From: Pseudomonadota bacterium
GTDB lineage: Bacteria > Pseudomonadota > Alphaproteobacteria > Rhizobiales > Xanthobacteraceae
Direction: 5' to 3'
Assembly: GCA_023404675.1 (NCBI GenBank)
Contig: JAEYAW010000003.1
Coordinates: forward strand, 62,001-126,000
DNA: 64,000 nucleotides
Shown: piece by piece, positions 42,220-52,222 of the stretch
Position numbering within the stretch: position 1 is the first letter of the stretch
Layout: each line of letters opens with the position of its first letter
Position numbers and translations under genes: made by a program
Notes under the pieces: generated by a model
Database searches by the model: none
What the model was told of the DNA's origin: nothing
Seen by the model: only the letters and a program-made list of their open reading frames with translations

Positions 42220-43644
42220 ATGGGGTTCAAGCAATACGCGGATTTTGATGGCGTCGGACTGGCGGAGCTGGTGCGCAAGAAAGAAGTCAGCGCCACCGAA
42301 CTGCTGGACGAGGCGATCGCGCGCACCGAGGCGGTCGATCCGAAGATCAATGCGGTCGTGGTGAAGCACTATGACTACGCACGCAAGCAGATCGAACAGG
42401 GGCTGCCGGACGGGCCGTTCAGCGGCGTGCCGTTCCTCATCAAGGATCTGAATCTGGTTGCCGGCACCCGCACCACCTATGGCGCGTCCGCCTTCAAGGA
42501 TTTCGTGCCCGATCACAACGATACCGTGGTGGATCGCTTCATTGCGGCGGGGCTGACGCTGTTCGGCAAGAGTTCGAGTCCGGAATTCGGCCTGATGCCG
42601 ACCACCGACACGCGGCTGCATGGCCCGACCCGCAACCCTTGGAATCCGGAGCACTCGCCGGGCGGCTCGTCCGGTGGCGCGGGCGCGGTCGTCGCCGCGC
42701 GCATCATTCCAGTCGCCCACGCCACCGACGGCGGCGGCTCGATCCGCATTCCCGCCTCGGTCAACGGCCTCGTCGGGCTGAAGCCGACGCGGGCCCGCAC
42801 GCCGCTCGGCCCCGATCGGGGCGAGGGCTGGGGCGGCTTCTCCTGCGGCCATGTGGTGAGCATCAGCGTGCGCGACACGGCCACGATGCTGGACGCGATT
42901 CAGGGGCCGGAGCCGTGGAGTCCCTATGTCGCCCCCGCGCCGGAGCGGCCTTATGCGGAGGAAATCCGCCGCGAGCCGGGCAAGCTGCGCATCGCCTTCA
43001 CGGATCGCGATCCGTTCGGCGAGCCGATCGACCCGGAGATCGCGGCGACGGTCCGCCGGACCGCGGCGCTGCTCGAAAAGCTCGGGCACCATGTCGAGGA
43101 GCGCGCACCGCAACTGCCGGTCGATCCGGCGCAGGTCATGAGCACGATCGTGGCCTGCAGCGTCGCGCTGACCGTGCGCAACGCGGAAAAGGCATTCGGG
43201 CGGCCGGTCACCGGGGCAGATTTTGAGAACCTGACGCTGGCCAGCGCGGCGGCTGCCGCCAAGGCGACGCCGATGGATTACATCGCGGCGCAGGTCGATG
43301 GTTTCCGCATCGGCCGCGCGCTGGCGGAGTTCTTCCAGAGCTTCGATGTCGTGCTGTCGCCGACGCTGTGCGCGCTGCCGGTGCGGATCGGCGAAATCAA
43401 CACCATGGCGGAAGATCTCGGCCACATTCCAACGGTGCTGCGGCGCTATATGCCGGGCACGTCGATGTACAACATTTCAGGCCAGCCGGCGGTCTCGCTG
43501 CCGCTCGGCATGAGCGCGAGCGGTCTGCCGATCGGCATGATGTTCGCGGGCCGGTTCGGCGACGAGGCGACCCTGCTGCGGCTGGCGGCGCGGCTTGAAG
43601 CCGAGACGCCGTGGAAGGATCGGCTTCCGCCGGTCCATGCCTGA
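42220..43644 (+). CDS. amidase signature enzyme
   Basis: 474 residues with GGAAGGGA upstream. The amidase-signature triad is recognisable: Lys in PFLIKDLNLVAGTRTTYG (about residue 75), the first Ser in EHSPGGSSGGAGA (about 150) and the second in DGGGSIRIPAS (about 174). The family hydrolyses amides by a Ser-cisSer-Lys mechanism. GatA-type tRNA amidotransferases share the motif, but no gatB or gatC gene is nearby, so it is likely a catabolic amidase. It ends at a hairpin shared with the SDR gene. Confidence 0.92.
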   Translation: MGFKQYADFDGVGLAELVRKKEVSATELLDEAIARTEAVDPKINAVVVKHYDYARKQIEQGLPDGPFSGVPFLIKDLNLVAGTRTTYGASAFKDFVPDHNDTVVDRFIAAGLTLFGKSSSPEFGLMPTTDTRLHGPTRNPWNPEHSPGGSSGGAGAVVAARIIPVAHATDGGGSIRIPASVNGLVGLKPTRARTPLGPDRGEGWGGFSCGHVVSISVRDTATMLDAIQGPEPWSPYVAPAPERPYAEEIRREPGKLRIAFTDRDPFGEPIDPEIAATVRRTAALLEKLGHHVEERAPQLPVDPAQVMSTIVACSVALTVRNAEKAFGRPVTGADFENLTLASAAAAAKATPMDYIAAQVDGFRIGRALAEFFQSFDVVLSPTLCALPVRIGEINTMAEDLGHIPTVLRRYMPGTSMYNISGQPAVSLPLGMSASGLPIGMMFAGRFGDEATLLRLAARLEAETPWKDRLPPVHA

Positions 43645-43655
43645 GTCAGGTGATA

Positions 43656-43685
43656 TCCGAAGGGCGGCTCTCGCCGCTCTTCGGA
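43656..43685. terminator. stem-loop between amidase and convergent SDR gene
   Basis: TCCGAAGGGCGGC, a TCTC loop and GCCGCTCTTCGGA form a 13-bp stem with one G-T pair, placed between convergent stops. Confidence 0.7.
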
Positions 43686-43710
43686 CCTTGATGCGATCCG
43701 GTGGCGGCCC

Positions 43711-44514
43711 TCACTCGCCCGCCGCCGGCGCGCTGGTGTCGGCGAAGGCGACGCCGCCATCGACCGTGATCGTGTTGCCGACCACGTAATCGCCCGCGCG
43801 CGAGGCGAGGAAGATCGCGACGCCCGCCATGTCCTCGTCGGTGCCGACGCGGCCGGCTGGAATGAGGCCTGCGATCTCGTCGCCGTGATCGCGCGCGACG
43901 CGGTTCATGTCCGACTTGAAAGCGCCCGGCGCGATGCCGGAGACTGCGATATGCTCCCTGATCAGCCGTGCCGCCATGCGGCGCGTCAGATGGATCAGTC
44001 CGGCCTTGCTGGCGGCGTAGGAATAGGTTTCCAGCGGATTGACCGAGATCCCGTCGATCGAGGCGATGTTGATGACCTTCGCGGGCCGGGCTGCCGACCC
44101 TGCCGCGCGCAGCGGACCGGCAAGCGCCTTGGTGAGGAAGAACGGCGTCTTCATGTTGAGGTCGACGACCTTGTCCCAGCCGCTTTCGGGAAACTCATCG
44201 AACTGCGCGCCCCATGCCGCGCCTGCATTGTTCACCAGAATGTCCAGCTTCGGCTCGCGCGCGCTGAACTCCTTTGCGAGCCGTTCGCATCCCTCGACGG
44301 TGGAGACATCGAGCGGCAGCGCGATGCATTCGCCGGGATAGGCCGCAGTGAGGGCTTTCGCGGTTTCCTCGCAGGGGCCGGCCTTGCGCGCGGTGATGTA
44401 GACCTTCGCCGCGCCCTGCATCAGGAAGCCTTCCGCGATCATGCGGCCGATGCCGCGAGATCCTCCGGTGATCAGCGCGATGCGCCCGTTCAGCGAAAAC
44501 AGATCCGTCTCCAA
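43711..44514 (-). CDS. short-chain dehydrogenase/reductase (SDR)
   Basis: 267 residues. Cofactor motif TGGSRGIG (16-23), NNAGAAWG (about 94-101), and the catalytic Ser in NIASIDG (about 152) with YSYAASK (Tyr164 and Lys168 by eye). Closely matches classical SDR enzymes, including those called 3-oxoacyl-ACP or gluconate reductases. The ending VVGNTITVDGGVAF is typical. Substrate unknown; no pathway gene lies beside it. Confidence 0.9.
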   Translation of the reverse strand: METDLFSLNGRIALITGGSRGIGRMIAEGFLMQGAAKVYITARKAGPCEETAKALTAAYPGECIALPLDVSTVEGCERLAKEFSAREPKLDILVNNAGAAWGAQFDEFPESGWDKVVDLNMKTPFFLTKALAGPLRAAGSAARPAKVINIASIDGISVNPLETYSYAASKAGLIHLTRRMAARLIREHIAVSGIAPGAFKSDMNRVARDHGDEIAGLIPAGRVGTDEDMAGVAIFLASRAGDYVVGNTITVDGGVAFADTSAPAAGE

Positions 44515-44815
44515 AGCGTCCTCCCATCGTCATGTTGATGGCTCGTTTGCGGCAGGATCCGGACGCGAGTCAAGGATGGCGCCGCTGGAGCGGGCGGCGG
44601 CCATTTCCAAATTGACAGCGTTGCAGGGGTTTGTTTTGTCTCTGCCACCGGCACATGCTCTGAAACGCGCGAAAACGGGGTCGGCTGGCGAGGTTTCTGC
44701 AATCGGCGATTGCTCACCTGGCCGCATGACCATGTTGCGTGCGTGTTCAGGCGCAGCGCCGGCCCGCCGCCCGGGCCAGTGACCCGGGCGCCAGCGACTT
44801 GGGCCAGGAAAGATC
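44515..44815. other. 301-bp divergent non-coding region
   Basis: Between the SDR gene and an OmpA-like gene. I see no gene. A GC-rich stretch near 44755-44800 (CGGCCCGCCGCCCGGGCC) is followed by a short spacer before the ATG at 44816, with CCAGGAAAG as ribosome site. No promoter is clear. Confidence 0.45.
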
Positions 44816-46210
44816 ATGCGCCGATTGTTGAGGTGGAGCCGCAAGTGGTGGCCGGGATTCATTCCGCTGGCCATTCTCTGGGTCGTCGCCGCCTGGACCG
44901 GCATGTCGCCCATCGAAAGCGACCTGGCGTCTCATGTCAGGACGACGCTCAAGGACACCGTGCTGGACAAGCTGCGCGTGGTGGTGTCCGGGCGCGACGT
45001 CCGGTTCGGCGCGGAGGCGTTTTCGGAAGAGGGGCGGCGCAGCGCGGTCTCTTCGGTCGAGGCTGTGCCGGGTGTCCGTCTCGTCATCGATCAGACGCAG
45101 CTGGTGCCGGTCGCCAAGCCTTATATCTTTACCGCCGAGCGCGACGTCGTCAGGGTCACGCTGAGCGGCAATGCGCCGTTGCCGGCGGTGAAGGCGCGTC
45201 TGCTCGATTCGGCGCACGCCGCGCTGGGCAATGTCGAGGTGGTGGACAGGATCGCGCTGGCGCGCGGAGCTCCGGCGCGGTTCGATGCGGCGACGCTGAT
45301 CCTGATCGATCAGATTTCGAAACTGAAGGAAGGCAAGATCACGCTGACGGACACGGTGATCAACCTGTCGGGCCAGGCGCGTGACGTGGGCGGGCGCGAG
45401 GCCATCGTGGCCGCGCTCCGCAATCTGCCGGAAGGATACACCGTCGCCGAAAACTCGGTGATGGCGCCGCCCTACATCTTCCAGGCCAACAAGGATCCGG
45501 TATCGGGAACGCTGACATTGACCGGCTATGTGCCCGATCCGACCGTGCACGCCGCTCTGGTGGCGGCAGCGGAGCGCAAGTTCTTCTCCGAGCGGGTGGT
45601 CGACAATCTGAAGGTCAGCAACGGGGCTCCGACCGGGTTCATGCAGGGCGTCATCGCCGCCATGGAGGCGCTGTCCCGCGTCTCGACGGGCACGCTCGCG
45701 GTCACCGACCGGGAGATCCGGGTCTCGGGCGATGCCCTCTACGAGACCGCCATCGACCAGATCAAGGCGGGCCTGGGATCCGGGGTGCCGCAGGGGTGGC
45801 GGGTGCGGACCGAAATGTCGGTCAAGCCACCCGCCAGCCCGGTCGATGCCACCGTCTGCCAGCAGCTGCTGTCCGATCTTCTGAAAAAGGGGAAAATCCA
45901 GTTCCGGTCCGGCAGCGCGGCGATCGATCCGGATTCAGCAGGCTTGCTGGACCGGCTGATCGAGACCGCCCTGCGCTGCCCGAACGCGATGATCGAGATT
46001 GCCGGGCACACCGACACCGACGGGGACGGGGATGCCAACCAGAAGTTGTCCGAAGAACGGGCCCAGGCTGTCGAGGACTATCTGGTGCGCGGCGGCCTTG
46101 CGCCCACCCGGTTCGCCGCTGTCGGCTATGGCAGCACCCGCCCCGTCGCCTCGAACGACACGCCGGAAGGGAAGGCCGAGAACCGTCGCATCGAGTTTCT
46201 GGTAAGGTAG
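44816..46210 (+). CDS. OmpA-family protein with BON-like repeats
   Basis: 464 residues. An N-terminal anchor (about 12-30, WWPGFIPLAILWVVAAWTG) is followed by three to four BON-like modules (about 35-330: DTVLDKLRVVVSGRDVRFG, RDVVRVTLSGNAPLP, GTLTLTGYVPDP and TGTLAVTDREIRVSGDA). The C-terminal OmpA peptidoglycan-binding domain is at about 345-464 (IQFRSGSAAIDPDSAGLLDRL ... AGHTDTDGDGDANQKLSEERA ... RIEFLVR). BON modules bind phospholipid or tether to membranes. The result is an inner-membrane-anchored protein bound to peptidoglycan. A small membrane protein gene begins four bases after the stop codon. Confidence 0.88.
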   Translation: MRRLLRWSRKWWPGFIPLAILWVVAAWTGMSPIESDLASHVRTTLKDTVLDKLRVVVSGRDVRFGAEAFSEEGRRSAVSSVEAVPGVRLVIDQTQLVPVAKPYIFTAERDVVRVTLSGNAPLPAVKARLLDSAHAALGNVEVVDRIALARGAPARFDAATLILIDQISKLKEGKITLTDTVINLSGQARDVGGREAIVAALRNLPEGYTVAENSVMAPPYIFQANKDPVSGTLTLTGYVPDPTVHAALVAAAERKFFSERVVDNLKVSNGAPTGFMQGVIAAMEALSRVSTGTLAVTDREIRVSGDALYETAIDQIKAGLGSGVPQGWRVRTEMSVKPPASPVDATVCQQLLSDLLKKGKIQFRSGSAAIDPDSAGLLDRLIETALRCPNAMIEIAGHTDTDGDGDANQKLSEERAQAVEDYLVRGGLAPTRFAAVGYGSTRPVASNDTPEGKAENRRIEFLVR

Positions 46211-46214
46211 ATCC

Positions 46215-46511
46215 ATGAGCTATTTTCTGGCGTTCCATTGGGGCTGGCTGCTCGGCGCCGCGGTTCTGGGGCTGGCGATGGGCTGGATCGCCGTGGTCCA
46301 GCGGGGCGAGGGGCTGTCCATCCGCCAGTTGCGCTGGCTGGCGATCGTCGTCGCCGTCCTGATCGTCGTCGCGATCGCGCGACTGCTGCCGGGGCGATTC
46401 GGATACTGGCTCGATCTTGGCCTCGTGATGTTCGCAGCCTATCTCTTAGGGTGCGTGATCGGTTCCTGGCTGCGGGAAAGGATTGTCACGCGACCGAATG
46501 CCGCCCCGTGA
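46215..46511 (+). CDS. small membrane protein of unknown function
   Basis: 98 residues with three hydrophobic segments (about 8-28, 40-60 and 64-86: WLLGAAVLGLAMGWIAV, WLAIVVAVLIVVAIARLL, LDLGLVMFAAYLLGCVIG). It begins four bases after the OmpA-like gene stop, so it is coupled. Homologous small proteins beside BON-OmpA genes are known in Bradyrhizobium-type genomes (from memory). No known motif. Confidence 0.75.
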   Translation: MSYFLAFHWGWLLGAAVLGLAMGWIAVVQRGEGLSIRQLRWLAIVVAVLIVVAIARLLPGRFGYWLDLGLVMFAAYLLGCVIGSWLRERIVTRPNAAP

Positions 46512-46710
46512 GAAGCGACCTTCGTCTGATAGATTCGTGGGAACATTGCCTCCTCCGGCAGAGCCATCATTTAAGTCCGAGCCCTGGGCTCGCGATCCGT
46601 GTGGTGGTCTGGTAGGAGCGGCGGGCGACAGAGTGCATGACGGCTGCGGCGGAAGACCGGTGAGTCTGCCTGCGCGGGCCACCGGAACGCGACGGAAGTC
46701 GAGGATCTAG

Positions 46711-47736
46711 ATGCTGGCATCCCTGCGTGGAGCGCTCTCTTTGCTGCAAGAGAAGAACGTCTTGCACAAGCTGGGTGTCGTGATCAGCATTCTCGTGATC
46801 GGGTTTGCCTGCTACGTGCTCTACAAGCTGCTGCGCGGGATCGACGCAGGGCACGTGGTTGATGCGATCAAGGCGATCGCGCCGCGCGATGTGGCGCTGG
46901 CAGCTCTGTTCGTCGCCGGGGCCTATTTCACGCTGACCTTCTACGATTTCTTTGCGACGCGGGCCATCGGCCGGTCGGACGTACCGTACCGCGTCACGGC
47001 TTTGGCCGCGTTCACCAGCTATTCGATCGGGCACAATGTCGGCGCCAGCGCCCTCACTGGCGCGGCGGTGCGCTACAGAATCTATTCCGCCTGGGGGCTG
47101 ACCGCCATCGATGTCGCCAAGGTCTGTTTCCTCGCGGGGCTCACCTTCTGGCTCGGAAACGTGGCCGTCCTCGGCCTTGGCGCGGCCTACCATCCGGAAG
47201 CCGCGGCGGCGATCAACCAGATGCCGATCTGGCTGAATCAGATCGTGGCCGTCACCCTGCTGGTCGCCCTGGCGGGCTATGTCGCATGGGTGTCCGCCAA
47301 GCCGCGTCAGGTCGGGCGCGGATCGTGGACCGTCACGCTGCCCGGGGGGCCGCTGACGCTGCTGCAGATCCTGATCGGGATCGTCGATCTCGCGCTGTGC
47401 GCGCTGGCGATGTACATGCTGGTGCCGGACGAGCCGTTCGTGGATTTCGTGTCGGTTGCGGTGATTTTCGTGACGGCGACGCTGCTCGGGTTCGCCAGTC
47501 ACTCGCCGGGCGGACTCGGCGTGTTCGATGCGGCGATGCTGGTCGGGCTGTCGCATCTGGATCGCGAGGATCTGCTGGCCGGGATGCTGCTGTTCCGGCT
47601 GCTGTACTATATCGTGCCCTTCATTCTGTCGCTGCTGTTGCTGGCCGTGCGCGAAGCCCTCGCCAGTTCACGGCGTCGCGCCGAAACGCAAGCGCCGGGG
47701 CTGCACACAACCCGGCATGACCACCTTGGGGCGTAA
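46711..47736 (+). CDS. UPF0104 / YbhN-like lysylphosphatidylglycerol-synthase TM domain protein
   Basis: 341 residues with seven to eight hydrophobic segments and the family's HNVGASALTGAAVRYRIY (about 110-127) and LGFASHSPGGLGVFDAAML (about 257-275) signatures. It has only the flippase-like membrane half; the catalytic lysyl- or alanyl-transferase domain of MprF is absent. Related proteins (YbhN, AglD) are thought to move lipids across the membrane. A gene for a sensor kinase starts 20 bases after the stop. No evidence ties it to phosphate control except position. Confidence 0.87.
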   Translation: MLASLRGALSLLQEKNVLHKLGVVISILVIGFACYVLYKLLRGIDAGHVVDAIKAIAPRDVALAALFVAGAYFTLTFYDFFATRAIGRSDVPYRVTALAAFTSYSIGHNVGASALTGAAVRYRIYSAWGLTAIDVAKVCFLAGLTFWLGNVAVLGLGAAYHPEAAAAINQMPIWLNQIVAVTLLVALAGYVAWVSAKPRQVGRGSWTVTLPGGPLTLLQILIGIVDLALCALAMYMLVPDEPFVDFVSVAVIFVTATLLGFASHSPGGLGVFDAAMLVGLSHLDREDLLAGMLLFRLLYYIVPFILSLLLLAVREALASSRRRAETQAPGLHTTRHDHLGA

Positions 47737-47755
47737 GTGTTTCGCGACGTGACCG

Positions 47756-49087
47756 ATGCCAGCCGCTGAACCCAAGGAGAGCCCGGTCGCGGCCGGCGTC
47801 CCCGTGTCCAACAGGTGGGTGGACCGTCTGTTGGGAGCGACGATCGTTCTGATCGTCTCGGCTCTGGTTTTCATCTGGCTCATCGTATCCGGCGAACTCA
47901 GGGTCGCCCACGCGGTGATCGCCTGGCTGTGCATTGCACTCGCCAGCCTCGTGCCCTGGCGCATTCAGCCGCCGGCCGCGGTCTCGCGCGATGAACATGC
48001 GACCGGCCTCCTTCAGTCCGAAATGGCCGAAGCCATCGTGAACGGAATGCCGGACCCTGCCGTGCTGCTCGATCGTGCCGGCCGTGTGCTGCATCTCAAC
48101 GCCGCCGCCGCGCAGCTGGTGCCGGCGCTGCGGCGCAACGAACTGGCGCTGTTCGCGCTGCGGGCGCCGGAGATCGTGACGGCGTTGCGCGAGGCCATCG
48201 CCTCGGCCCAGAGCCGGCGCGTGACATATGTGGAGCATGTGCCGGCTGATCGGTGGATGGAAATGATCATCACGCCGATGCCGGTTCCGGCGGCTTTCGG
48301 CGGATCCGACACGCATCTGCTGATGACGTTCCACGATCAGACGCCGCTGCGTCGGGTGGAGGAAATGCGCGCGGATTTCGTCGCCAACGCCAGCCATGAA
48401 CTGCGCACGCCGCTGGCGGCTCTCTCCGGCTTCATCGAAACGCTGCAAGGCCCGGCCCGGCACGATCCGAAGGCGCAGGAGCGTTTTCTGGGCATCATGC
48501 AGGCGCAGGCCACGCGCATGGCGAGGCTGATCGACGATCTGCTGTCGCTGTCGCGCGTCGAACTCTCCGCGCATGTGCGGCCGGACAAGACCATCGACGT
48601 GATTCCGCTGATCCAGCAGGTCGCCGAAGGCCTCGAACTGCTGGCCGAGGAGCGCGGCGTCGAGATCGTCCTGACGCTGCCGGCGGTCCCGGTGACAGTC
48701 GCCGGCGAGCGGGAGGAGCTGCTGCGGCTGTTCGAGAACCTGATCGAGAACGCGTTGAAATACGGTGCGTCCGGTCGGCGTGTCGAGGTGAGCCTCGGCG
48801 AGGCCGCGACGCCGGACGGCACGCCGGAATATCGTATTTCGGTGCGCGATTTCGGTCCTGGCATCGCTCCCGAGCATCTCCCCCGGCTGACCGAGCGGTT
48901 TTACCGCGTCAGCGTCGGCGACAGCCGGGCCCAAGGGGGGACCGGGCTGGGCCTCTCGCTGGTCAAGCATATTCTCAACCGGCACCATGGCCGCCTGCTG
49001 ATTGAGAGCGCGCCCGGCAAGGGAGCAACCTTCACGGCCTGTCTTCCGCGCCCCAAGACGATGAGTCTGTCAAAAAAACAGACGTAA
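47756..49087 (+). CDS. phoR: phosphate regulon sensor histidine kinase PhoR
   Basis: 443 residues. Two hydrophobic segments near the N-terminus (about 25-47 and 51-68), a PAS-like part (about 92-200; MAEAIVNGMPDPAVLLDRAGR) and HisKA with His214 in FVANASHELRTPLAAL. HATPase_c has an N-box (LIENALKYG), DFGPGIAPEHL and GTGLGLSLVK. The pstSCAB-phoU-phoB order after it marks it as PhoR. It phosphorylates PhoB when phosphate is low and is held inactive by PhoU and the Pst complex. It lies upstream of the Pho box rather than after it. Confidence 0.95.
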   Translation: MPAAEPKESPVAAGVPVSNRWVDRLLGATIVLIVSALVFIWLIVSGELRVAHAVIAWLCIALASLVPWRIQPPAAVSRDEHATGLLQSEMAEAIVNGMPDPAVLLDRAGRVLHLNAAAAQLVPALRRNELALFALRAPEIVTALREAIASAQSRRVTYVEHVPADRWMEMIITPMPVPAAFGGSDTHLLMTFHDQTPLRRVEEMRADFVANASHELRTPLAALSGFIETLQGPARHDPKAQERFLGIMQAQATRMARLIDDLLSLSRVELSAHVRPDKTIDVIPLIQQVAEGLELLAEERGVEIVLTLPAVPVTVAGEREELLRLFENLIENALKYGASGRRVEVSLGEAATPDGTPEYRISVRDFGPGIAPEHLPRLTERFYRVSVGDSRAQGGTGLGLSLVKHILNRHHGRLLIESAPGKGATFTACLPRPKTMSLSKKQT

Positions 49088-49104
49088 TTTCAATTGGTTA
49101 ATTC

Positions 49105-49137
49105 GTCATCCAAGTGTCATCTAACCATCATATGTCT
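49105..49137 (+). promoter_or_regulatory. Pho box: three 11-bp direct repeats
   Basis: GTCAT at 49105, GTCAT at 49116 and ATCAT at 49127 recur at exact 11-base spacing, as in PhoB-binding boxes (TGTCAT-type halves). It lies just after phoR and about 100 bases before pstS. Confidence 0.8.
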
Positions 49138-49233
49138 GGCACAGCCGGGCTCTAAGGGAGCCGAGGCGAGCGCGGCATCGTCCGGGTCCGCGGTCCGCCC
49201 CATAGAATCCTGCCCCATAGGATGGAGAGAACA

Positions 49234-50247
49234 GTGAATTTCATCAAAACCGTCGTCGCTGCAGGCATGATTGCCGCCGCATCGACCGCCGCCTTCGCGG
49301 CTGACATCACCGGCGCTGGCGCCACCTTCCCGTTTCCGGTCTACTCGAAGTGGGCCGATGCCTATAAGAAGGAAACCGGCAACGGCCTGAACTATCAGTC
49401 GATCGGCTCAGGTGCCGGCATCAAGCAGATCCAGGCCAAGACCGTGACCTTCGGCGCGACCGACGCGCCACTGAAGGCCGAGCAGCTCGAGAAGGATGGT
49501 CTCGTGCAATGGCCGATGGTGATGGGCGCGATCGTGCCGGTCGTCAATCTCGACGGCATCAAGCCGGGCGAACTGGTGCTGGATGGCACGACGCTTGCGG
49601 ACATCTATCTCGGCAAGATCACCAAGTGGGACGACGCCGCGATCAAGAAGCTGAATCCGAAGCTGGCTCTGCCCGCGACTTCGATCGCCGTCGTCCGTCG
49701 TTCGGACGGTTCGGGGACGACCTTCAACTTCACCGACTACCTCTCCAAGGTCAGCCCCGAGTGGAAGACGAAGCTCGGTGCGGCGACCGCCGTCGAGTGG
49801 CCGGTTGGCGTCGGCGCCAAGGGTAACGAAGGTGTCGCGGCCAACGTCGGCCAGACCAAGAACTCGATCGGTTATGTCGAGTACGCTTATGCCAAGCAGA
49901 ACAAGCTGACCTATACGGGCCTCGTCAACAGCGCCGGCAAGACCGTGCAGCCGACCGTCGCGAGCTTCCAGTCCGCTGCGGCGCATGCCGACTGGGCCAA
50001 CTCGCCCGGTTACTATGTGATCCTCACCAACCAGCCGGGCGACGAATCCTGGCCGATCACGGCTGCGACCTTCATCCTGATGCACAAGGTTCCGGTCGAC
50101 AAGGCGGCCGCTGCCGAAGCGCTGAAGTTCTTCAGCTGGTCGTTCGAGAAGGGTGAGAAGATGGCCGAGGAGCTCGACTACATCCCGATGCCGGCGTCGG
50201 TGGTCGAGCTGATCAAGAAGACCTGGGCGGCCGACATCAAGTCGTAA
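49234..50247 (+). CDS. pstS: phosphate-binding protein PstS
   Basis: 337 residues from a GTG at 49234 preceded by GGAGAGA; ATG 49222 is four codons earlier in the same frame but lacks a site of its own. Signal peptide ([21 protein letters not shown]) precedes [22 protein letters not shown], the standard PstS start. [18 protein letters not shown] and [16 protein letters not shown] contribute the phosphate-binding residues. It delivers inorganic phosphate to PstCAB in the periplasm. It heads the Pho-controlled operon. Confidence 0.97.
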   Translation: MNFIKTVVAAGMIAAASTAAFAADITGAGATFPFPVYSKWADAYKKETGNGLNYQSIGSGAGIKQIQAKTVTFGATDAPLKAEQLEKDGLVQWPMVMGAIVPVVNLDGIKPGELVLDGTTLADIYLGKITKWDDAAIKKLNPKLALPATSIAVVRRSDGSGTTFNFTDYLSKVSPEWKTKLGAATAVEWPVGVGAKGNEGVAANVGQTKNSIGYVEYAYAKQNKLTYTGLVNSAGKTVQPTVASFQSAAAHADWANSPGYYVILTNQPGDESWPITAATFILMHKVPVDKAAAAEALKFFSWSFEKGEKMAEELDYIPMPASVVELIKKTWAADIKS

Positions 50248-50261
50248 GCTGCGATGGTCAT

Positions 50262-50289
50262 CGACCGGGGAGGGCCTCCTCTCCGGTCG
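50262..50289 (+). repeat. stem-loop between pstS and pstC
   Basis: CGACCGGGGAGG pairs with CCTCTCCGGTCG with one G-T pair and a small loop. In pst operons such hairpins often protect the abundant pstS mRNA or reduce read-through to pstC. Confidence 0.55.
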
Positions 50290-50373
50290 TTCGCTGGAAT
50301 TTGTATCTTGTCTCATCCCCATTCCCAGCCTGTCGGTACGATTGAATCGACGGGCGCGCAGGAGCGCTCCGAA

Positions 50374-51372
50374 ATGGCCGAGATCGCCGTTAATTCAGCC
50401 GCGATGGAAGCGGCCGGCCCTCACGACCGGGCCAGGGCGCTCAGCGCCTTTAAGACTGGCGACGTTGTTTTCTACTGGGCAACGCGCATCTGCGCGATTT
50501 GCGTGCTGCTCATCCTGGGCGGCATTATCCTCTCGCTGATCGCCGGTGCGTGGCCCGCCCTTCAGGCCTACGGATTTGGCTTCCTGACGACGCAACGCTG
50601 GGCGCCGTCGGCCGATCCGCCGGTGTTCGGCGCGCTCGGCCCGATCTATGGCACATTGCTCACCTCCGTGATCGCCATGGCGATCGCGATTCCGGTCGGC
50701 ATTGGCATCGCCGTTTTCCTGACCGAGCTCTGCCCGCAGTGGCTCCGCCAGCCGATCGGCATGGCCGTCGAGCTGCTGGCCGGCATTCCCTCGATCATCT
50801 ACGGCATGTGGGGCTTCTTCGTGCTCGGGCCCTTCCTTGCGAACACCATTCAGCCGACGCTGATCAACACCTTCGAGGGTGTCCCGGTGCTGGGCCAGAT
50901 CTTCGGCGGGCCGCCCTCCTATCTCAGCGTGTTCAACGCCTCGCTGATTCTGGCGATCATGGTACTGCCGTTCATCACCGCGATCTCGCGCGACGTGTTC
51001 TCCACCGTTCCGCCGGTGCTGAAGGAGGCCGCCTACGGCGTCGGCTGCACCACCTGGGAAGTGGTCCGCAACGTCGTGATCCCCTACACCCGGGTCGGCG
51101 TGATCGGCGGCATCATGCTGGCGCTGGGCCGCGCACTTGGCGAGACGATGGCCGTGACCTTCATCATCGGCAACTCGTTCCGGATCTCATCGTCCCTGTT
51201 CGCGCCGGGAACGACCATCTCGGCGGCGATCGCGAGCGAATTCGCCGAGAGCGATGGTCTGCATCAGTCCGCGCTGATGCTGCTCGGTCTGCTCCTGTTC
51301 GTTCTTACCTTTCTCGTCCTCGCTGCGGCCCGTCTGATGCTTGCGCGTCTGGAACGCAAGGCAGGGAACTGA
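50374..51372 (+). CDS. pstC: phosphate ABC permease PstC
   Basis: 332 residues from ATG 50374 with GGAG upstream; the frame is open for 40 more codons without homology. Six hydrophobic segments. The BPD-type permease motif is [23 protein letters not shown], and the early [16 protein letters not shown] and [20 protein letters not shown] are PstC signatures. With PstA it forms the channel of the high-affinity phosphate importer. Confidence 0.96.
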   Translation: MAEIAVNSAAMEAAGPHDRARALSAFKTGDVVFYWATRICAICVLLILGGIILSLIAGAWPALQAYGFGFLTTQRWAPSADPPVFGALGPIYGTLLTSVIAMAIAIPVGIGIAVFLTELCPQWLRQPIGMAVELLAGIPSIIYGMWGFFVLGPFLANTIQPTLINTFEGVPVLGQIFGGPPSYLSVFNASLILAIMVLPFITAISRDVFSTVPPVLKEAAYGVGCTTWEVVRNVVIPYTRVGVIGGIMLALGRALGETMAVTFIIGNSFRISSSLFAPGTTISAAIASEFAESDGLHQSALMLLGLLLFVLTFLVLAAARLMLARLERKAGN

Positions 51373-51376
51373 CATC

Positions 51377-52222
51377 ATGAATGCACGATACGCCTCACGT
51401 CGCCGCAGCGACCTCATCGTCCGGGGTCTCTGCATCGCCGCCGCCATCTTCGGCGTCACCTGGCTGGCCCTGATCCTGTTCACGCTGCTGTACAACGGCT
51501 TTGCGGGACTGAGCCTCCAGATCTTCACCGAGAACACGCCGCCGCCCGGCTCGAATTCGGGCGGTCTGCTGAACGCCATCGTCGGGTCGCTGATCATGAC
51601 GGTGATCGGCGTCGCGATCGGCGCGCCGCTCGGGCTGCTGGCAGGAACATATCTTGCCGAGTACGGCCGTCACGACAAGCTCACCTCGGTGGTGCGCTTC
51701 ATCAACGACATCCTGCTCAGCGCGCCGTCGATCATCATCGGTTTGTTCATCTACGGAGCGGTGGTGGTGCCGATGGGCCGGTTCTCGGCGCTCGCGGGTG
51801 CACTGGCTCTCGCGGTGATCGTCATTCCGGTGGTGCTGCGTACCACCGAGGACATGCTGCTGCTGGTGCCGAACGCGTTGCGCGAGGCGGCCTCGGCGCT
51901 CGGCCTGCCGCGGTCGCTGGTGATCCGCCGCGTCGCCTATCGCGCCGCGCGCGCCGGCCTCATCACCGGCCTTCTGCTCGCCACGGCCCGTGTGACGGGT
52001 GAGACCGCGCCGCTGCTGTTCACCGCTCTGAGCAATCAGTTCTTCAGCCTCGACCTGACGCACACGATCGCCAACCTGCCGGTGACCATCAACAACTTCG
52101 TGCAGAGCCCCTACGACTACTGGAAGCAGCTCGCCTGGAGCGGCGCTCTGATCATCACCATCACCGTGCTTGCACTCAACATCGGCGCCCGGCTGATCGG
52201 TGCCGAGAGGAGCCCGAAATGA
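51377..52222 (+). CDS. pstA: phosphate ABC permease PstA
   Basis: 281 residues, four bases after pstC. Six membrane segments. PstA marks are [36 protein letters not shown] and the permease motif [24 protein letters not shown]. The stop overlaps the pstB start by four bases. It is the second membrane subunit of the importer. Confidence 0.96.
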   Translation: MNARYASRRRSDLIVRGLCIAAAIFGVTWLALILFTLLYNGFAGLSLQIFTENTPPPGSNSGGLLNAIVGSLIMTVIGVAIGAPLGLLAGTYLAEYGRHDKLTSVVRFINDILLSAPSIIIGLFIYGAVVVPMGRFSALAGALALAVIVIPVVLRTTEDMLLLVPNALREAASALGLPRSLVIRRVAYRAARAGLITGLLLATARVTGETAPLLFTALSNQFFSLDLTHTIANLPVTINNFVQSPYDYWKQLAWSGALIITITVLALNIGARLIGAERSPK

